In this document: positions 41,161-49,664 of the stretch, piece after piece
Layout of the letters: the number at the start of each line of letters is the position of its first letter
Numbering within the stretch: position 1 is the stretch's first letter
Assembly: GCA_017934745.1 (NCBI GenBank)
Contig: JAGBIY010000002.1
Span: 1-64,000 of the forward strand
Origin: Treponema sp.
GTDB lineage: Bacteria; Spirochaetota; Spirochaetia; Treponematales; Treponemataceae
Length of the DNA stretch: 64,000 nt
Direction: 5' to 3'
Position numbers and translations under genes: made by a program
The notes under the pieces: generated by a model
The model's input: the letters and a program-made list of their open reading frames with translations, nothing else
Database searches by the model: none
What the model was told of the DNA's origin: nothing

Positions 41161-42876
41161 ATGGAAATCAGCGAAACAATTTCTCAGATAAACGAAATAA
41201 GCAACAAGTCTGAGCAGATTTTCCTCCAGTTGGGGAATCTTTTTCCGTCGCTTTTGAACCGCGACGGGGGGACTTCGCTCAAGACACTCGGAAAAATGTT
41301 CAATTCTCTCAGGGACAGCGACAGCGCGTCAAAGGACAAGGAAAAAGTTCTTCTCTCCGACTACGGGGCGAAATACGACCCGCTGTTCAAGCAGTTGAAC
41401 GACAAAATCGACGACTTGAAGCTCCTCGACAAGATGATTGCGGAAATCAAAGAGGATTCGGAGCAGATGGAGCTTATCGCATTGAACGCGATGGTCATCT
41501 CGATAAAGTCGGGCGAGAAGGGACAGGCGTTCTCTAGAATCACGGAGAACCTCCAGCGTCTTTCTAACGACATGAACCTTTTCGCAAGCGAGTTGAGCGA
41601 CGAGGAATCGCAGCTCCTCGCCCACATCAACACCCTCAAGGAGATTTTCTCGGGAATCTTGGACGCGCAGAAAAAGCTTTCGGAAAAGGGCGTTGAGGGA
41701 ACTACCGACGTGAGGAGCTTGATTTCTTCCGTTTCGACACCGATCGAGACCATGGAGTCGGCGATAAATTCGATTTACCCTCCAATCCAGAAGGCAATGG
41801 AAGGACTCCAGCTCCAGGACATGATTCGCCAGGCGCTCGGACACGTTCAGTCGTGCGTGCAGGAGCTTGGCCGCTCTTCAAGGCCGATGCCGGGAACGGA
41901 AGAGGAGCTGGACTATGTGAGCTTCAACATCGCACTCTACCAGCTCTGCGAGGAAGTCTTGAAGGACATCGACGGATACGTGGGCGAAAGCATCTCCGTG
42001 TTCGACAAGAACTGGGCGAAAGTCGCCGACACGCTTGATTCTGTGGAGAACTCAAGAATCGACTTCGAGGGAAAATTCATCAGCAACACGTTCGGGGCCG
42101 ACAACATCGAGAAACGCTTGAACGGAATCATCGAGAACTTCCATTCGATGATGGGAGAATTCAACACGTACCATCTCGTCCAGAAGGACCTCCTCCACAC
42201 TTGCCAGAACATCACGGAGCGCGCCCGCATCATCTATGCGGTGTTCGACAACCTGCGCCCGGTCATGAGCCGCCTCCACCACGTGCGAATCCTGCAGCAG
42301 ATTGAGGTCGCGAAGAACGACGCGATAAAGTCGGTCCAGGATTCAGTCACGGACATGGACAACCTCATCAGCTCGGCCAACAAGTCGCTCGACACGATGC
42401 AGGCTCTTTTGGAGTCGTTCATCGCGGACACCGGCACGATGCTTTCCACGTTCACGACTTCGATTTCCAAGGACAACGAGAGCATGGTCAGCCTCCGCGC
42501 GTCAAAGAACAAGTTCTTCGAGGAACTCAAAGTGGGGCAGGGGCAGGTCGCCTCGATAATCCAGAACTTCACGGTCTTCCCGGACGGTTTCCAGCAGAAG
42601 TGCGTCGTCGTCCAGCAGAACCTTCAGGAATTGAAGGGGCTTGGAAACAGGCTTGAGTCGTTCATCGACGAAATGAGAAAGGCGGAGTCGGAGCTGCAGG
42701 TGAAGAAGAATTCGCTGATGAGCGAAAAGGGAATCTCTTCTTGGAAAATCAAGAACAGCAAGTTCAGCGACCTCATCAACAAGTTCACAATCACTGCCCA
42801 CAAAGAGGCGGCCGGAAAAATCGGCGGCTTCAACATCGAGAAGGGGGCCGCCTCCGGTGAGGTGACATTCTTCTAG
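41161..42876 (+). CDS. Soluble chemoreceptor-like coiled-coil protein
   Basis: A 571-residue cytoplasmic protein made of long helices, no membrane segment or signal peptide. Residues 104-135 (ELIALNAMVISIKSGEKGQAFSRITENLQRLS) closely follow the tip/adaptation region of methyl-accepting proteins (LALNAAIEAARAGE..GFAVVA.EIR.LA), and GLQLQDMIRQALGHV near 215-230 recalls CheZ/phosphatase-type motifs. The remainder is conserved coiled coil. A CheD deamidase gene starts 7 bases after its stop, which supports a role in chemotaxis signalling. Aaggga precedes the ATG. Confidence 0.7.
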   Translation: MEISETISQINEISNKSEQIFLQLGNLFPSLLNRDGGTSLKTLGKMFNSLRDSDSASKDKEKVLLSDYGAKYDPLFKQLNDKIDDLKLLDKMIAEIKEDSEQMELIALNAMVISIKSGEKGQAFSRITENLQRLSNDMNLFASELSDEESQLLAHINTLKEIFSGILDAQKKLSEKGVEGTTDVRSLISSVSTPIETMESAINSIYPPIQKAMEGLQLQDMIRQALGHVQSCVQELGRSSRPMPGTEEELDYVSFNIALYQLCEEVLKDIDGYVGESISVFDKNWAKVADTLDSVENSRIDFEGKFISNTFGADNIEKRLNGIIENFHSMMGEFNTYHLVQKDLLHTCQNITERARIIYAVFDNLRPVMSRLHHVRILQQIEVAKNDAIKSVQDSVTDMDNLISSANKSLDTMQALLESFIADTGTMLSTFTTSISKDNESMVSLRASKNKFFEELKVGQGQVASIIQNFTVFPDGFQQKCVVVQQNLQELKGLGNRLESFIDEMRKAESELQVKKNSLMSEKGISSWKIKNSKFSDLINKFTITAHKEAAGKIGGFNIEKGAASGEVTFF

Positions 42877-42882
42877 TGAAAG

Positions 42883-43560
42883 ATGAACAGATACTTTGAC
42901 AACCATTTTCAGCGGGACGTAGTGACGATTTACCCTGGTGAATTCTACTCGACCAAAGAAAATGAGATGATTTCCACCGTTCTCGGCTCATGTGTGAGCA
43001 TTGTATTGTACGACACGAAAAGCCGTGTCGGTGGAATAAATCATTTCATGTTGGCAAAGGATTCTAGTTTGAAAAGCGATTTTGAAACCGATGAGAACAA
43101 GCGTCTCGGAAAGTTCGGAGAGTACGCGATTGACTTGCTCATCGAGGATTTGAAAAAAAACGGAGCTGTCCTCGCCAACCTGGAGGCGAAAGTCTTCGGG
43201 GGCGGGAACATCTTCAACCTTCCAGATGTCGACGCCCAGGTCGGCAACGTGAACAGTAAATTCGCATTCTCCTATCTTGAGAAGCTGAACATTCCAGTCG
43301 TCAAGTCGAACACGGGGGGCATCCTTCCGCGGAAAATCTTCTTCGACCCGGAAACGCAGAAAGTCTTCATGAAATTCATAGACAACCGCCATGTCCAGAA
43401 CGCGGACGGAAATGTCCGCCAGCCGGAGCAGAGGGACGACTTCATCGAGAGGCTCGGAAAGCAGGAAGAGGAGCTTGAGAGCGAAATCAAGAAGAGCATA
43501 TTCGCAGGCATGAAGATAGAGTTGAAGGCCGTGAAGAATCTTTTTGAGGACGAGGATTAA
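42883..43560 (+). CDS. cheD: Chemoreceptor glutamine deamidase CheD
   Basis: A 225-residue CheD. Catalytic residues are in place: LGSCVSIVLYD (Cys37) and GGINHFML (His54), with AKVFGGGNIF and SNTGGILPRKIFFDPETQKVFMKFI downstream. CheD deamidates glutamines on receptors and interacts with CheC. The C-terminal 50 residues (QPEQRDDFIERLGKQEEELESEIKKSIF) extend beyond the usual domain. Linked to the chemoreceptor-like gene by a 6-base gap. Confidence 0.95.
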   Translation: MNRYFDNHFQRDVVTIYPGEFYSTKENEMISTVLGSCVSIVLYDTKSRVGGINHFMLAKDSSLKSDFETDENKRLGKFGEYAIDLLIEDLKKNGAVLANLEAKVFGGGNIFNLPDVDAQVGNVNSKFAFSYLEKLNIPVVKSNTGGILPRKIFFDPETQKVFMKFIDNRHVQNADGNVRQPEQRDDFIERLGKQEEELESEIKKSIFAGMKIELKAVKNLFEDED

Positions 43561-43570
43561 TCCGTTTCCC

Positions 43571-44290
43571 CTAGAAAATTTCTATTTCGCTCTCGTTCTG
43601 CTTCCGTGATTTGTAGATTTGTTCGAGCAGCGACATGACGGAGCGTTTCTGCTTCGCGAAGTGCTTCCTGTGGCTGAGCATGAAGAAATCCGCGTCCAAC
43701 TCCTTTAGGACGGCAATCTCCTGCTGCAGAAGCTGCGCGTTGTAGAATTTCTTCTCCCGCTTGTAGCCGTAGAATGTCGCGTCGCCCAGGAAAGCGTGCC
43801 GTCCCGCCAGCATGTAGACGGAGCCTTTGGAGTGGCTGCTCGGAATCTCCCCGATTGTGATTTTTATTCCGTCGTCGATTTCGATTGTGTCGGTTACGAC
43901 CTCGCACCGCTCCTCGAACGGGATTCCGCTTTCCGCTTCGAGCTTCGGCGTCTCCGTTTCGTGCGCCTCGTGCAGGCTTTGCGAGCCTCTGATTATCGAA
44001 AAATATTTGAGCGTCGTCTTTCCGAGGTAGATTTTGTCGAATTCTATCCGTGTGAGATTCGCCGTGTGGTCGGTGTGGAAATGCGAGATGACGGCTATCT
44101 TCTTTTTGCGCTCTCCGTCCAGGCCGAGGCCTGTGTCGTAGTTCTTTATGAATTCCGCGACTTCCTCGTTCGAGCCGACATCGAAGAAGTAGACCGCGCT
44201 GTCCCCTTCGACTATGCCGACATCTGCGGAAAGCGGCGGCTCGGTTGCGGGAATGTATGAAATCCTGTCAGTTATTCGAATCGGTTTCAT
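43571..44290 (-). CDS. Metallo-beta-lactamase-fold hydrolase
   Basis: A 239-residue enzyme with the zinc-binding motif HFHTDH (70-75) and later ligands in PSSHSKGSVYMLAGRHAFLGDATFYG and MLSHRKHF. Substrate unknown. Start at Met 44290 is preferred by family start pattern (MKPIRITDRISYIPA); a TATAAT lies 7 bases before that ATG, which would make the transcript leaderless, but no -35 box matches. The alternative start at 44326 has a close ggga. Confidence 0.85.
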   Translation of the reverse strand: MKPIRITDRISYIPATEPPLSADVGIVEGDSAVYFFDVGSNEEVAEFIKNYDTGLGLDGERKKKIAVISHFHTDHTANLTRIEFDKIYLGKTTLKYFSIIRGSQSLHEAHETETPKLEAESGIPFEERCEVVTDTIEIDDGIKITIGEIPSSHSKGSVYMLAGRHAFLGDATFYGYKREKKFYNAQLLQQEIAVLKELDADFFMLSHRKHFAKQKRSVMSLLEQIYKSRKQNESEIEIF

Positions 44291-44389
44291 TCTTTGAATT
44301 ATACTCCACAACTGGAAAAGGTTCATTTTCCCATGTGTTAATTGGACCTGTTCCGAAACTGAATATTCCGAACTGGCTTGTCATGGACT

Positions 44390-45169
44390 TCAGCCGACGT
44401 TTATGCGGCCGAAGACTTTTCCGAGGGAGTCGTGGATTACGAGGTCGCAGTTCGCGTCCGCCTGGGTCTCGCTCTTGTTTATCATGACGAGATGCTTTCC
44501 ATGGAAGTATCTGATGAATCCTGCCGCAGGGTAGACGACGAGCGAGGTTCCTCCGATGATGAGAGTGTCCGCGTTCCCAATCGCCTGCACGGCTCCGTTT
44601 ATGACGTTCTCGTCCAAGCCTTCCTCGTACAACACCACGTCCGGCTTGACGATTCCCCCGCATTTTTTGCAGTGCGGAATTTTGTCGGGTTCGTTCTCGC
44701 TCTCCGCTATGAAGTCGATTCCGTAAGGCTCTTTGCAGTTCATGCAGAAATTCCGCAGCGTGCTTCCGTGCAGCTCGTAGACTTTCTTGCTGCCCGCCGC
44801 CTGGTGAAGCCCGTCGATATTCTGCGTCACGACAGCCGAGAGTTTTCCCGCCTTCTCAAGTTCCGCGAGCTTGATGTGCGTCGTGTTCGGCTTCACGCCC
44901 TTTACGATTAGCTTTTCCCGGTAGAATTCGAAGAATTCCTTCGTCTGCGTGTCGAAGCAGGTTCTTGAGACCATGTATTCCGGTGGCATCTTCCACCTCT
45001 GCGCGTAAAGTCCGTCCTGGCTCCTGAAATCCGGGATTCCGCTCTCCGTCGAGACTCCTGCCCCTCCGAAGAACACGATGCTCTTCGATTCGTCTATTAT
45101 CTTCTGGAGCTCCGCCACTTTCTCATCGAATTCCTGGGATTCGACTTGTTCGATTTTTTCGTTCTCCAT
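44390..45169 (-). CDS. cobB: Sirtuin NAD-dependent protein deacylase
   Basis: A 259-residue sirtuin. NAD site GGAGVSTESGIPDFRS (35-50), TQNIDGLH (115-122), catalytic His134 in ELHGS, and zinc cysteines CMNC (142-145) and CKKC near 167-170. The C-terminal GGTSLVVYPAAGF and INKSETQADANCDLVI complete the Rossmann domain. aaggag lies just upstream. A coiled extra N-terminus of about 20 residues is charged and variable. Confidence 0.95.
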   Translation of the reverse strand: MENEKIEQVESQEFDEKVAELQKIIDESKSIVFFGGAGVSTESGIPDFRSQDGLYAQRWKMPPEYMVSRTCFDTQTKEFFEFYREKLIVKGVKPNTTHIKLAELEKAGKLSAVVTQNIDGLHQAAGSKKVYELHGSTLRNFCMNCKEPYGIDFIAESENEPDKIPHCKKCGGIVKPDVVLYEEGLDENVINGAVQAIGNADTLIIGGTSLVVYPAAGFIRYFHGKHLVMINKSETQADANCDLVIHDSLGKVFGRINVG

Positions 45170-45277
45170 TTTCTTCTCCTTTTTTCAAAGTTCTTTTTCC
45201 ATTCTACACCAAATTCCGCATTGTTGACGAAAAAGCGGTTCAAATGCGAAAAAAAACAAAAAATGCAACAATAGTTG

Positions 45278-45330
45278 TTGACATAAAACAAAAGTTAGCG
45301 TATTCTAACAATCAGTTAGGCGTTGCTAAC
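45278..45330 (+). promoter_or_regulatory. Promoter with tandem DtxR-type dyads (DUF3793-flavodoxin operon)
   Basis: TTGACA (45278-45283) and TATTCT (45301-45306) are 17 bases apart. Two dyads GTTAG-N6-CTAAC lie at 45294-45309 and 45315-45330, centres 21 bases apart, covering the -10 box and start site. The half-site resembles metal-dependent repressor boxes (DtxR/IdeR core TTAGGN..). Binding of an iron-loaded repressor would shut off the operon. Confidence 0.75.
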
Positions 45331-45514
45331 TAGTACCTCTGAAAAGTCTCCGGGATCAGCTCTCCCGGGGACTAGCAGCGAGTTAAAAAAGTCAGGTGCG
45401 AAAGCGTTTGTCCACTCGGCGTCGCCGATTGGGACTGTCCATAACAAGCTGCATTAATGGCGGAAGCAAAATTGTTTTAGACTGTTTCATGATTTTGCTT
45501 CCGTTATTTTTTTT
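45313..45514 (+). ncRNA. Structured leader RNA ending in an intrinsic terminator
   Basis: From the predicted start near 45313 the leader contains a 10-bp stem gtctccggga/tcccggggac (about 45346-45372), a stem cggcg-t-cgccg near 45417-45427, and a perfect 12-bp terminator stem cggaagcaaaat/attttgcttccg (45461-45503) followed by TTATTTTTTTT. The terminator lies before the DUF3793 start, so read-through must be controlled or the terminated RNA is itself functional. No known riboswitch consensus recognised. Confidence 0.6.
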
Positions 45515-45551
45515 GCTTTCAGACGATTCGTTGTTGGGAATTTTTTGCGAT

Positions 45552-46115
45552 ATGGGTTTTGACGAGACGATAATTCACTGTTCGGCTCCTTCGCTCTGCG
45601 GAATTAAGCCGGCATCTCTTTTTTCGATGAATTCCGAATGCTACAAGTCGGGGAAGGGCAAGCTCCTTGAGTGGGCCGCCATTTTCGCAAAGTCCAAGCG
45701 TTATTTCGTTCCTCTCAAGAAGTCCGAAAAGCGCGTGCTTTTTTTCGTGTTCGACAGGATTCTGCTTGAAAGCGTCTGCTCGAACTTGAGGAATCTATCT
45801 TATCTTGAATCGAAGGGCTATCCGACATGGAACGGTTTCAACGCGATTCTCTCGGAGCTTTTGCACAGGCTCATGTTCAGCGAGGATTTTCCGCATGAAG
45901 TCGGGATTTTCCTCGGCTATCCGCTTGAGGATGTCGTCGGTTTTGAAGCCGATTCGTCAAAGTTCAAGTATTCGGGCTTTTGGAAGGTCTACGGCGACAC
46001 GGAGGCGGCAGAGAGGCAGATGAGGCTGTACAAGTCCTGTACAGAGCAATGCATGGATTTTTTTGAGGACGGGCATTCGCTCCTGTCTTCAATCAACAAA
46101 TATTCAAAAAAATGA
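45552..46115 (+). CDS. DUF3793 family protein
   Basis: A 187-residue cytoplasmic protein. ETIIHCSAPSLCGIKPASLFSMN at the N-terminus, KKSEKRVLFFVFDRILLESVCSN in the middle and FPHEVGIFLGYPLEDVVGFEADSSKFKYSGFWKVYGDTEAAERQMRLYKSCTEQC at the C-terminus match DUF3793. The start at 45552 is taken from family length; the open frame extends back through the terminator and is not coding there. DUF3793 genes are often next to flavodoxin genes, as here, and are thought to respond to iron limitation. Confidence 0.85.
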   Translation: MGFDETIIHCSAPSLCGIKPASLFSMNSECYKSGKGKLLEWAAIFAKSKRYFVPLKKSEKRVLFFVFDRILLESVCSNLRNLSYLESKGYPTWNGFNAILSELLHRLMFSEDFPHEVGIFLGYPLEDVVGFEADSSKFKYSGFWKVYGDTEAAERQMRLYKSCTEQCMDFFEDGHSLLSSINKYSKK

Positions 46116-46143
46116 AAACGCTTGTTTTCAGAAGGAGTTCAAA

Positions 46144-46533
46144 ATGGCAAAAGTAGCGATTGTCTACGCGACGACAACAGGAAACACAGAGGCTATGGCA
46201 AACGCCGCAAAGGATGCGGCCGGAGCCGACGTATACTTCTCCACGGCCGATTCAGCCGACGCTTCGGCGGTCCTCGGCTCTGATTTGATTCTTCTCGGCT
46301 CTCCTGCGATGGGCGCGGAGCAGCTTGAGGATTCGATGGAGTCTTTCTTCTCTGGAATCGAAGGCCAGATTTCTGGAAAGAAAATCGGCTTGTTCGGCTC
46401 ATACGACTGGGGCGACGGACAGTTCCTCTCCGACTGGTCCGACAGGGTGACGGGAGCCGGCGCCACATTGGTCGGAACGGCCAAGTCCCACTTGGGCGAT
46501 GAGACCGACGCCGCCACAGCCTTGTTGAAGTAA
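46144..46533 (+). CDS. Flavodoxin
   Basis: A 129-residue short-chain flavodoxin; ATG 46144 follows aaggag. FMN phosphate loop VYATTTGNTEAMANA (9-20s), then LILLGSPAMGAEQLED and KKIGLFGSYDWGDGQFLSDWSDR. Flavodoxin replaces ferredoxin as electron carrier when iron is scarce, consistent with the metal-repressor-type operator upstream of its operon. It ends at a strong terminator. Confidence 0.95.
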   Translation: MAKVAIVYATTTGNTEAMANAAKDAAGADVYFSTADSADASAVLGSDLILLGSPAMGAEQLEDSMESFFSGIEGQISGKKIGLFGSYDWGDGQFLSDWSDRVTGAGATLVGTAKSHLGDETDAATALLK

Positions 46534-46551
46534 AATCCAATCACGCTCTTG

Positions 46552-46588
46552 AAAGCCGGGAAGGTGTTTCGCCCTCCCGGCTTTTTTT
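46552..46588 (+). terminator. Terminator of the flavodoxin operon
   Basis: Stem aagccggga/tcccggctt followed by TTTTTTT. Confidence 0.9.
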
Positions 46589-46649
46589 CGCGCGCTTTCT
46601 ATTTCACTTGTTTTCCGCATGTTTTTTATATTTCAAATAGGAATTGCGC

Positions 46650-46737
46650 ACAAAAAAACCGCCCCACAAAGTGTGCTAGCTTTCGGGCGGTTTAATTACC
46701 ACAACGGAGGAAGCCGCTCATTCACAAGCGTCTCCGT
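46650..46737 (-). ncRNA. Candidate small RNA with strong promoter and terminator
   Basis: On the minus strand TTGACG and TATATT (plus 46767-46772 and 46744-46749) are exactly 17 bases apart. The transcript of about 88 bases would fold into a 5' stem aacggag/ctccgtt, then a terminator stem aaaccgccc/gggcggttt followed by a T run (46657-46692). No open frame in it. The segment tggtaattaaaccgc resembles the minus-strand units at 57975 and 58461. Confidence 0.55.
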
Positions 46738-46787
46738 TTTTTCAATATACAATGGCGTTTTTTTTTCGTCAACTTTTCGCGCGGTTT

Positions 46788-49532
46788 TTATTTCTTGAAG
46801 TCGATGCTGCCGATTTCGAACGTGCCTTTCACGTCGTTGAGCTGGAGCGTGAGGACTTCGCGCTTCTGGTTTTTCCTTCCGAAATTCGTGTAGACTTCGG
46901 CTTGGACAGTGACCGGCTGGAGGAGCTTCTGCTGCCGGGTGCCGAAATAGTTCGCTTCGATTTTGTAGCTTCCCTCTTTCGCTTCACGTATGCAGAATTC
47001 CTCGGGTCCGTAGCCCTGCGTGAAGTCGCGCGACATTCTGCCGCCGATTTTCGTAAATTTGTGTCCGTAGAAGCACTTTTCGCCGTTCGGGTCCGTGACC
47101 CACAAGTCGATGTCGCAGTCGTCCATGTTCCATGTGAGCACGATTCTGATGTCGCAGTCGAAATTCTGCTTGAGTTTGGGGTCTACCGCGGAACTGTCGA
47201 GCGCGGACGAGGCGATTATCGCGTTCATGTCGTTCAGGCAGACTTGCTGGATTTCGTCGTATCTCCAGTCCCATTGCTTCGACGCAACGAACCAGAGATT
47301 GTCCACGGCTTTCTGTTTTTCGCCCGAAAGCGCGCATGCCATCGCCAAATCCCTTCTGAACTGTGGAATCTCTGGGCGCATCTGGACGAGCCTTTCAAAG
47401 ACGTATGCCGCGCGCGGATGCTCCTTCCGCTCCATGAGCTTGTTTCCGAGCGCGCGGAGGATGTCCGTGTTCTCAAGGTTCATCTCCGCCATGTTCGAGA
47501 GAATCCGTTCAGATTCCGCCTTCAAGTCCTCTTCCGCGAAATAGTCCGAGACTTCCATGTAGAACGCAGGCGAACTTCCGTACTCCCTCTTCAATTCCAT
47601 GTATTTCTCGTACATCTTCTCCGTGGCCGTCTTTTTGAGGATTGAAAGGTACGGCGCGTTCGATGACCACGGCTTGAGCGCGATGCCGCTTGCGCCTGTA
47701 CCTGTGGATTCGCTTGGCGGCATCGCGCCTCCCATTTTCGCCTCGTTCATCGCGACCGCCCTGTTGCTTGAATCCTCCATCTTCATCATGTTGACTGGGG
47801 CGGCTGCCCTTTCCTCGAAGAGCGCGTCGTTTGCGGCAGCTTCCGCCTCTTCCGCCATGTAGCCTTCTGCAGCGGATGCTACCGCAACTGAGTCTTCCAA
47901 TATCGCCTCTTCCGTTTCGATTGCGCTCTTTGCGAAGAGATTTTTCCGCTTCCGGCTTTTCTCTTTGGTTTCATTCTCGAAATCCTTCGGCGACTTCTTC
48001 CACCATTTCTTGAACTCCTCGAACCTGTCGTAGACGAATCGCGGAATTCCGTTCCTTGCGTTGTCGCCGTTTTTCGCCATGCCCATCCTGCTGACGATTT
48101 TGTCGTACTCCGCCTTCAGCTCTTCCGGCGGGACGATTCCGTGCTCCGCGTACTGGCGGGCGGTCTCAAGGACGATGAGAGAAGTCTCCTCCGTGACGAC
48201 CGAGAATTTCTTGGCGGTCTCAAGAATCTCCTTTTTGTTCGCTTCCTTGTCGTTTTCGAGCGCGGCGATTTTCTTTGTCGCCCAAAGCCGCGCGATTTTC
48301 TCTGAATCAGTCGAGTCGACCGCCGATATGGATTTTTCGATGACCTTTTCAGTTTTTCCGCCACGGCCAAGGCTTATCCGCAACTTGCCGTTCTTCTTCT
48401 TCAAAATTCCAGCGAACGAAAGCCCGCTTTCAACCGCTGTTCCGATTTTCGGGTAGACTTCCGAGATTTCCTTTTCGTTGAATTCGATTTTCTGAATCCT
48501 GAGAGGGTTCTCTTCCATTTTTTCAACGGCTTTTTCCACGCTCAAGTTCCGAAGGTTGATGAAATTTCCGCCGTTCTCGCTTGCGATTGCCTTCAAGGAT
48601 GCGAAATTCGCCGATGTTGACGAGTTCACCGTGGAGACTCTAGTGCCGCCGCCTGTGAATTTTCCCCAGTTCTCAAGACCATCGGAGAAAATCAGGACTT
48701 CCGTGGATGCCGATTTTGGAAGCTCCAGATTGAGGCTTGTGGCTCCGTCGAATCTCTGCTTTTTGATGAAAGACTCGATTTTTGAGAAGTCGTCGGTCGG
48801 CTCAAGCTTTTCGACAGTTTCGTTCGCGAATGCCGTGAGGCCGACCGGAATGTTTCCGAGTTTTTCCGCGTATTTTTTGAGGAAATCCATTTCCTTATTT
48901 ATGTCCCGGTTCTCCGCCGAGCCGGACACGTCGAATAAGACTTGGAGGATTTTCGGTTTCTCCCTGGCTTCCGGCTTTACGTCCGCCTCCTCGTAAAAGT
49001 AGAAGTAGGTGTCCTTTCCGATTGTCTGCGTGAAGACCTTGCCGATGTCCTTTTCGTCGGCCGTCTCCTCTTTCTCGTATGTTATCTGGATTTTCCTGAC
49101 TCCCCTCGCCGGAATCGGGTAGACGCGCGTCTTGAAGTTGTTTCCGCTGGTCTTTTCCACAAAGCCCGGGTCCACGCCCTTCCGCACTTCCGCCTCGAAA
49201 ACGGTGCGCGCCTTCTCCTTCTCCACGACCACGCCCTGCCGCATCTTTCCGTTCACGTCCAGAGCGTAGCCCACGACGTTCTCTCCGTCGTCGAGCGAGA
49301 ATTCGAATTCCCCTTCCAGAATCCTGTCCGTCATGTTCTCGAACATGAATTCCACGGTCGTGGACTTTATGTTGCCGATTTTCTCTTCGGTTTGGGCGAC
49401 TTCAAAACTCCTCACGCTGCCTTCTGGCGAATCTTTTACGTCGAGCTTGAACCTCTTCTGGCTCTCTGCCGCGATTTCCGCCACAGAGAGGGCCGTTGAA
49501 AAAAGTAAAAAGGTCTTCAAAAAATTTCTCAT
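46788..49532 (-). CDS. VIT/VWA-domain exported protein (inter-alpha-trypsin-inhibitor-like)
   Basis: A 914-residue protein with signal peptide (FLKTFLLFSTALSVAEIAAES). Residues about 25-155 form a VIT domain; 195-350 a von Willebrand A domain with MIDAS DVSGS (201-205) for metal-dependent ligand binding; then a low-complexity Ala/Glu linker, TPR-like repeats near 680-760, and a C-terminal DUF2135 beta domain (IRIVLTWNMDDCDIDLWVTDPNGEKCFYGHKFT). Proteins of this build act at the cell surface or periplasm in adhesion. The intact MIDAS suggests functional ligand binding. Monocistronic; convergent with the flavodoxin operon. Confidence 0.88.
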   Translation of the reverse strand: MRNFLKTFLLFSTALSVAEIAAESQKRFKLDVKDSPEGSVRSFEVAQTEEKIGNIKSTTVEFMFENMTDRILEGEFEFSLDDGENVVGYALDVNGKMRQGVVVEKEKARTVFEAEVRKGVDPGFVEKTSGNNFKTRVYPIPARGVRKIQITYEKEETADEKDIGKVFTQTIGKDTYFYFYEEADVKPEAREKPKILQVLFDVSGSAENRDINKEMDFLKKYAEKLGNIPVGLTAFANETVEKLEPTDDFSKIESFIKKQRFDGATSLNLELPKSASTEVLIFSDGLENWGKFTGGGTRVSTVNSSTSANFASLKAIASENGGNFINLRNLSVEKAVEKMEENPLRIQKIEFNEKEISEVYPKIGTAVESGLSFAGILKKKNGKLRISLGRGGKTEKVIEKSISAVDSTDSEKIARLWATKKIAALENDKEANKKEILETAKKFSVVTEETSLIVLETARQYAEHGIVPPEELKAEYDKIVSRMGMAKNGDNARNGIPRFVYDRFEEFKKWWKKSPKDFENETKEKSRKRKNLFAKSAIETEEAILEDSVAVASAAEGYMAEEAEAAANDALFEERAAAPVNMMKMEDSSNRAVAMNEAKMGGAMPPSESTGTGASGIALKPWSSNAPYLSILKKTATEKMYEKYMELKREYGSSPAFYMEVSDYFAEEDLKAESERILSNMAEMNLENTDILRALGNKLMERKEHPRAAYVFERLVQMRPEIPQFRRDLAMACALSGEKQKAVDNLWFVASKQWDWRYDEIQQVCLNDMNAIIASSALDSSAVDPKLKQNFDCDIRIVLTWNMDDCDIDLWVTDPNGEKCFYGHKFTKIGGRMSRDFTQGYGPEEFCIREAKEGSYKIEANYFGTRQQKLLQPVTVQAEVYTNFGRKNQKREVLTLQLNDVKGTFEIGSIDFKK

Positions 49533-49664
49533 GCCCCCAATGATAATTGCAGGAAGAATGAATTTCTCATAAATAAGAAAATCATCATATATTAGACCTG
49601 TTCGGAAACTGAAGTTTTTTTCATCTATTGCTCACAGTTGTTATAATCTTAGGAGAAGAAATTT

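Noticed and set aside
45380..45430. Possible signal recognition particle RNA (gtcaggtgcgaaagc)
   Set aside because: The conserved SRP loop segment (ggaagg...agcagc) is absent; only a short resemblance.
45396..45551. Upstream extension of the DUF3793 gene
   Set aside because: It would cover the leader terminator stem and T run and exceeds the family length.
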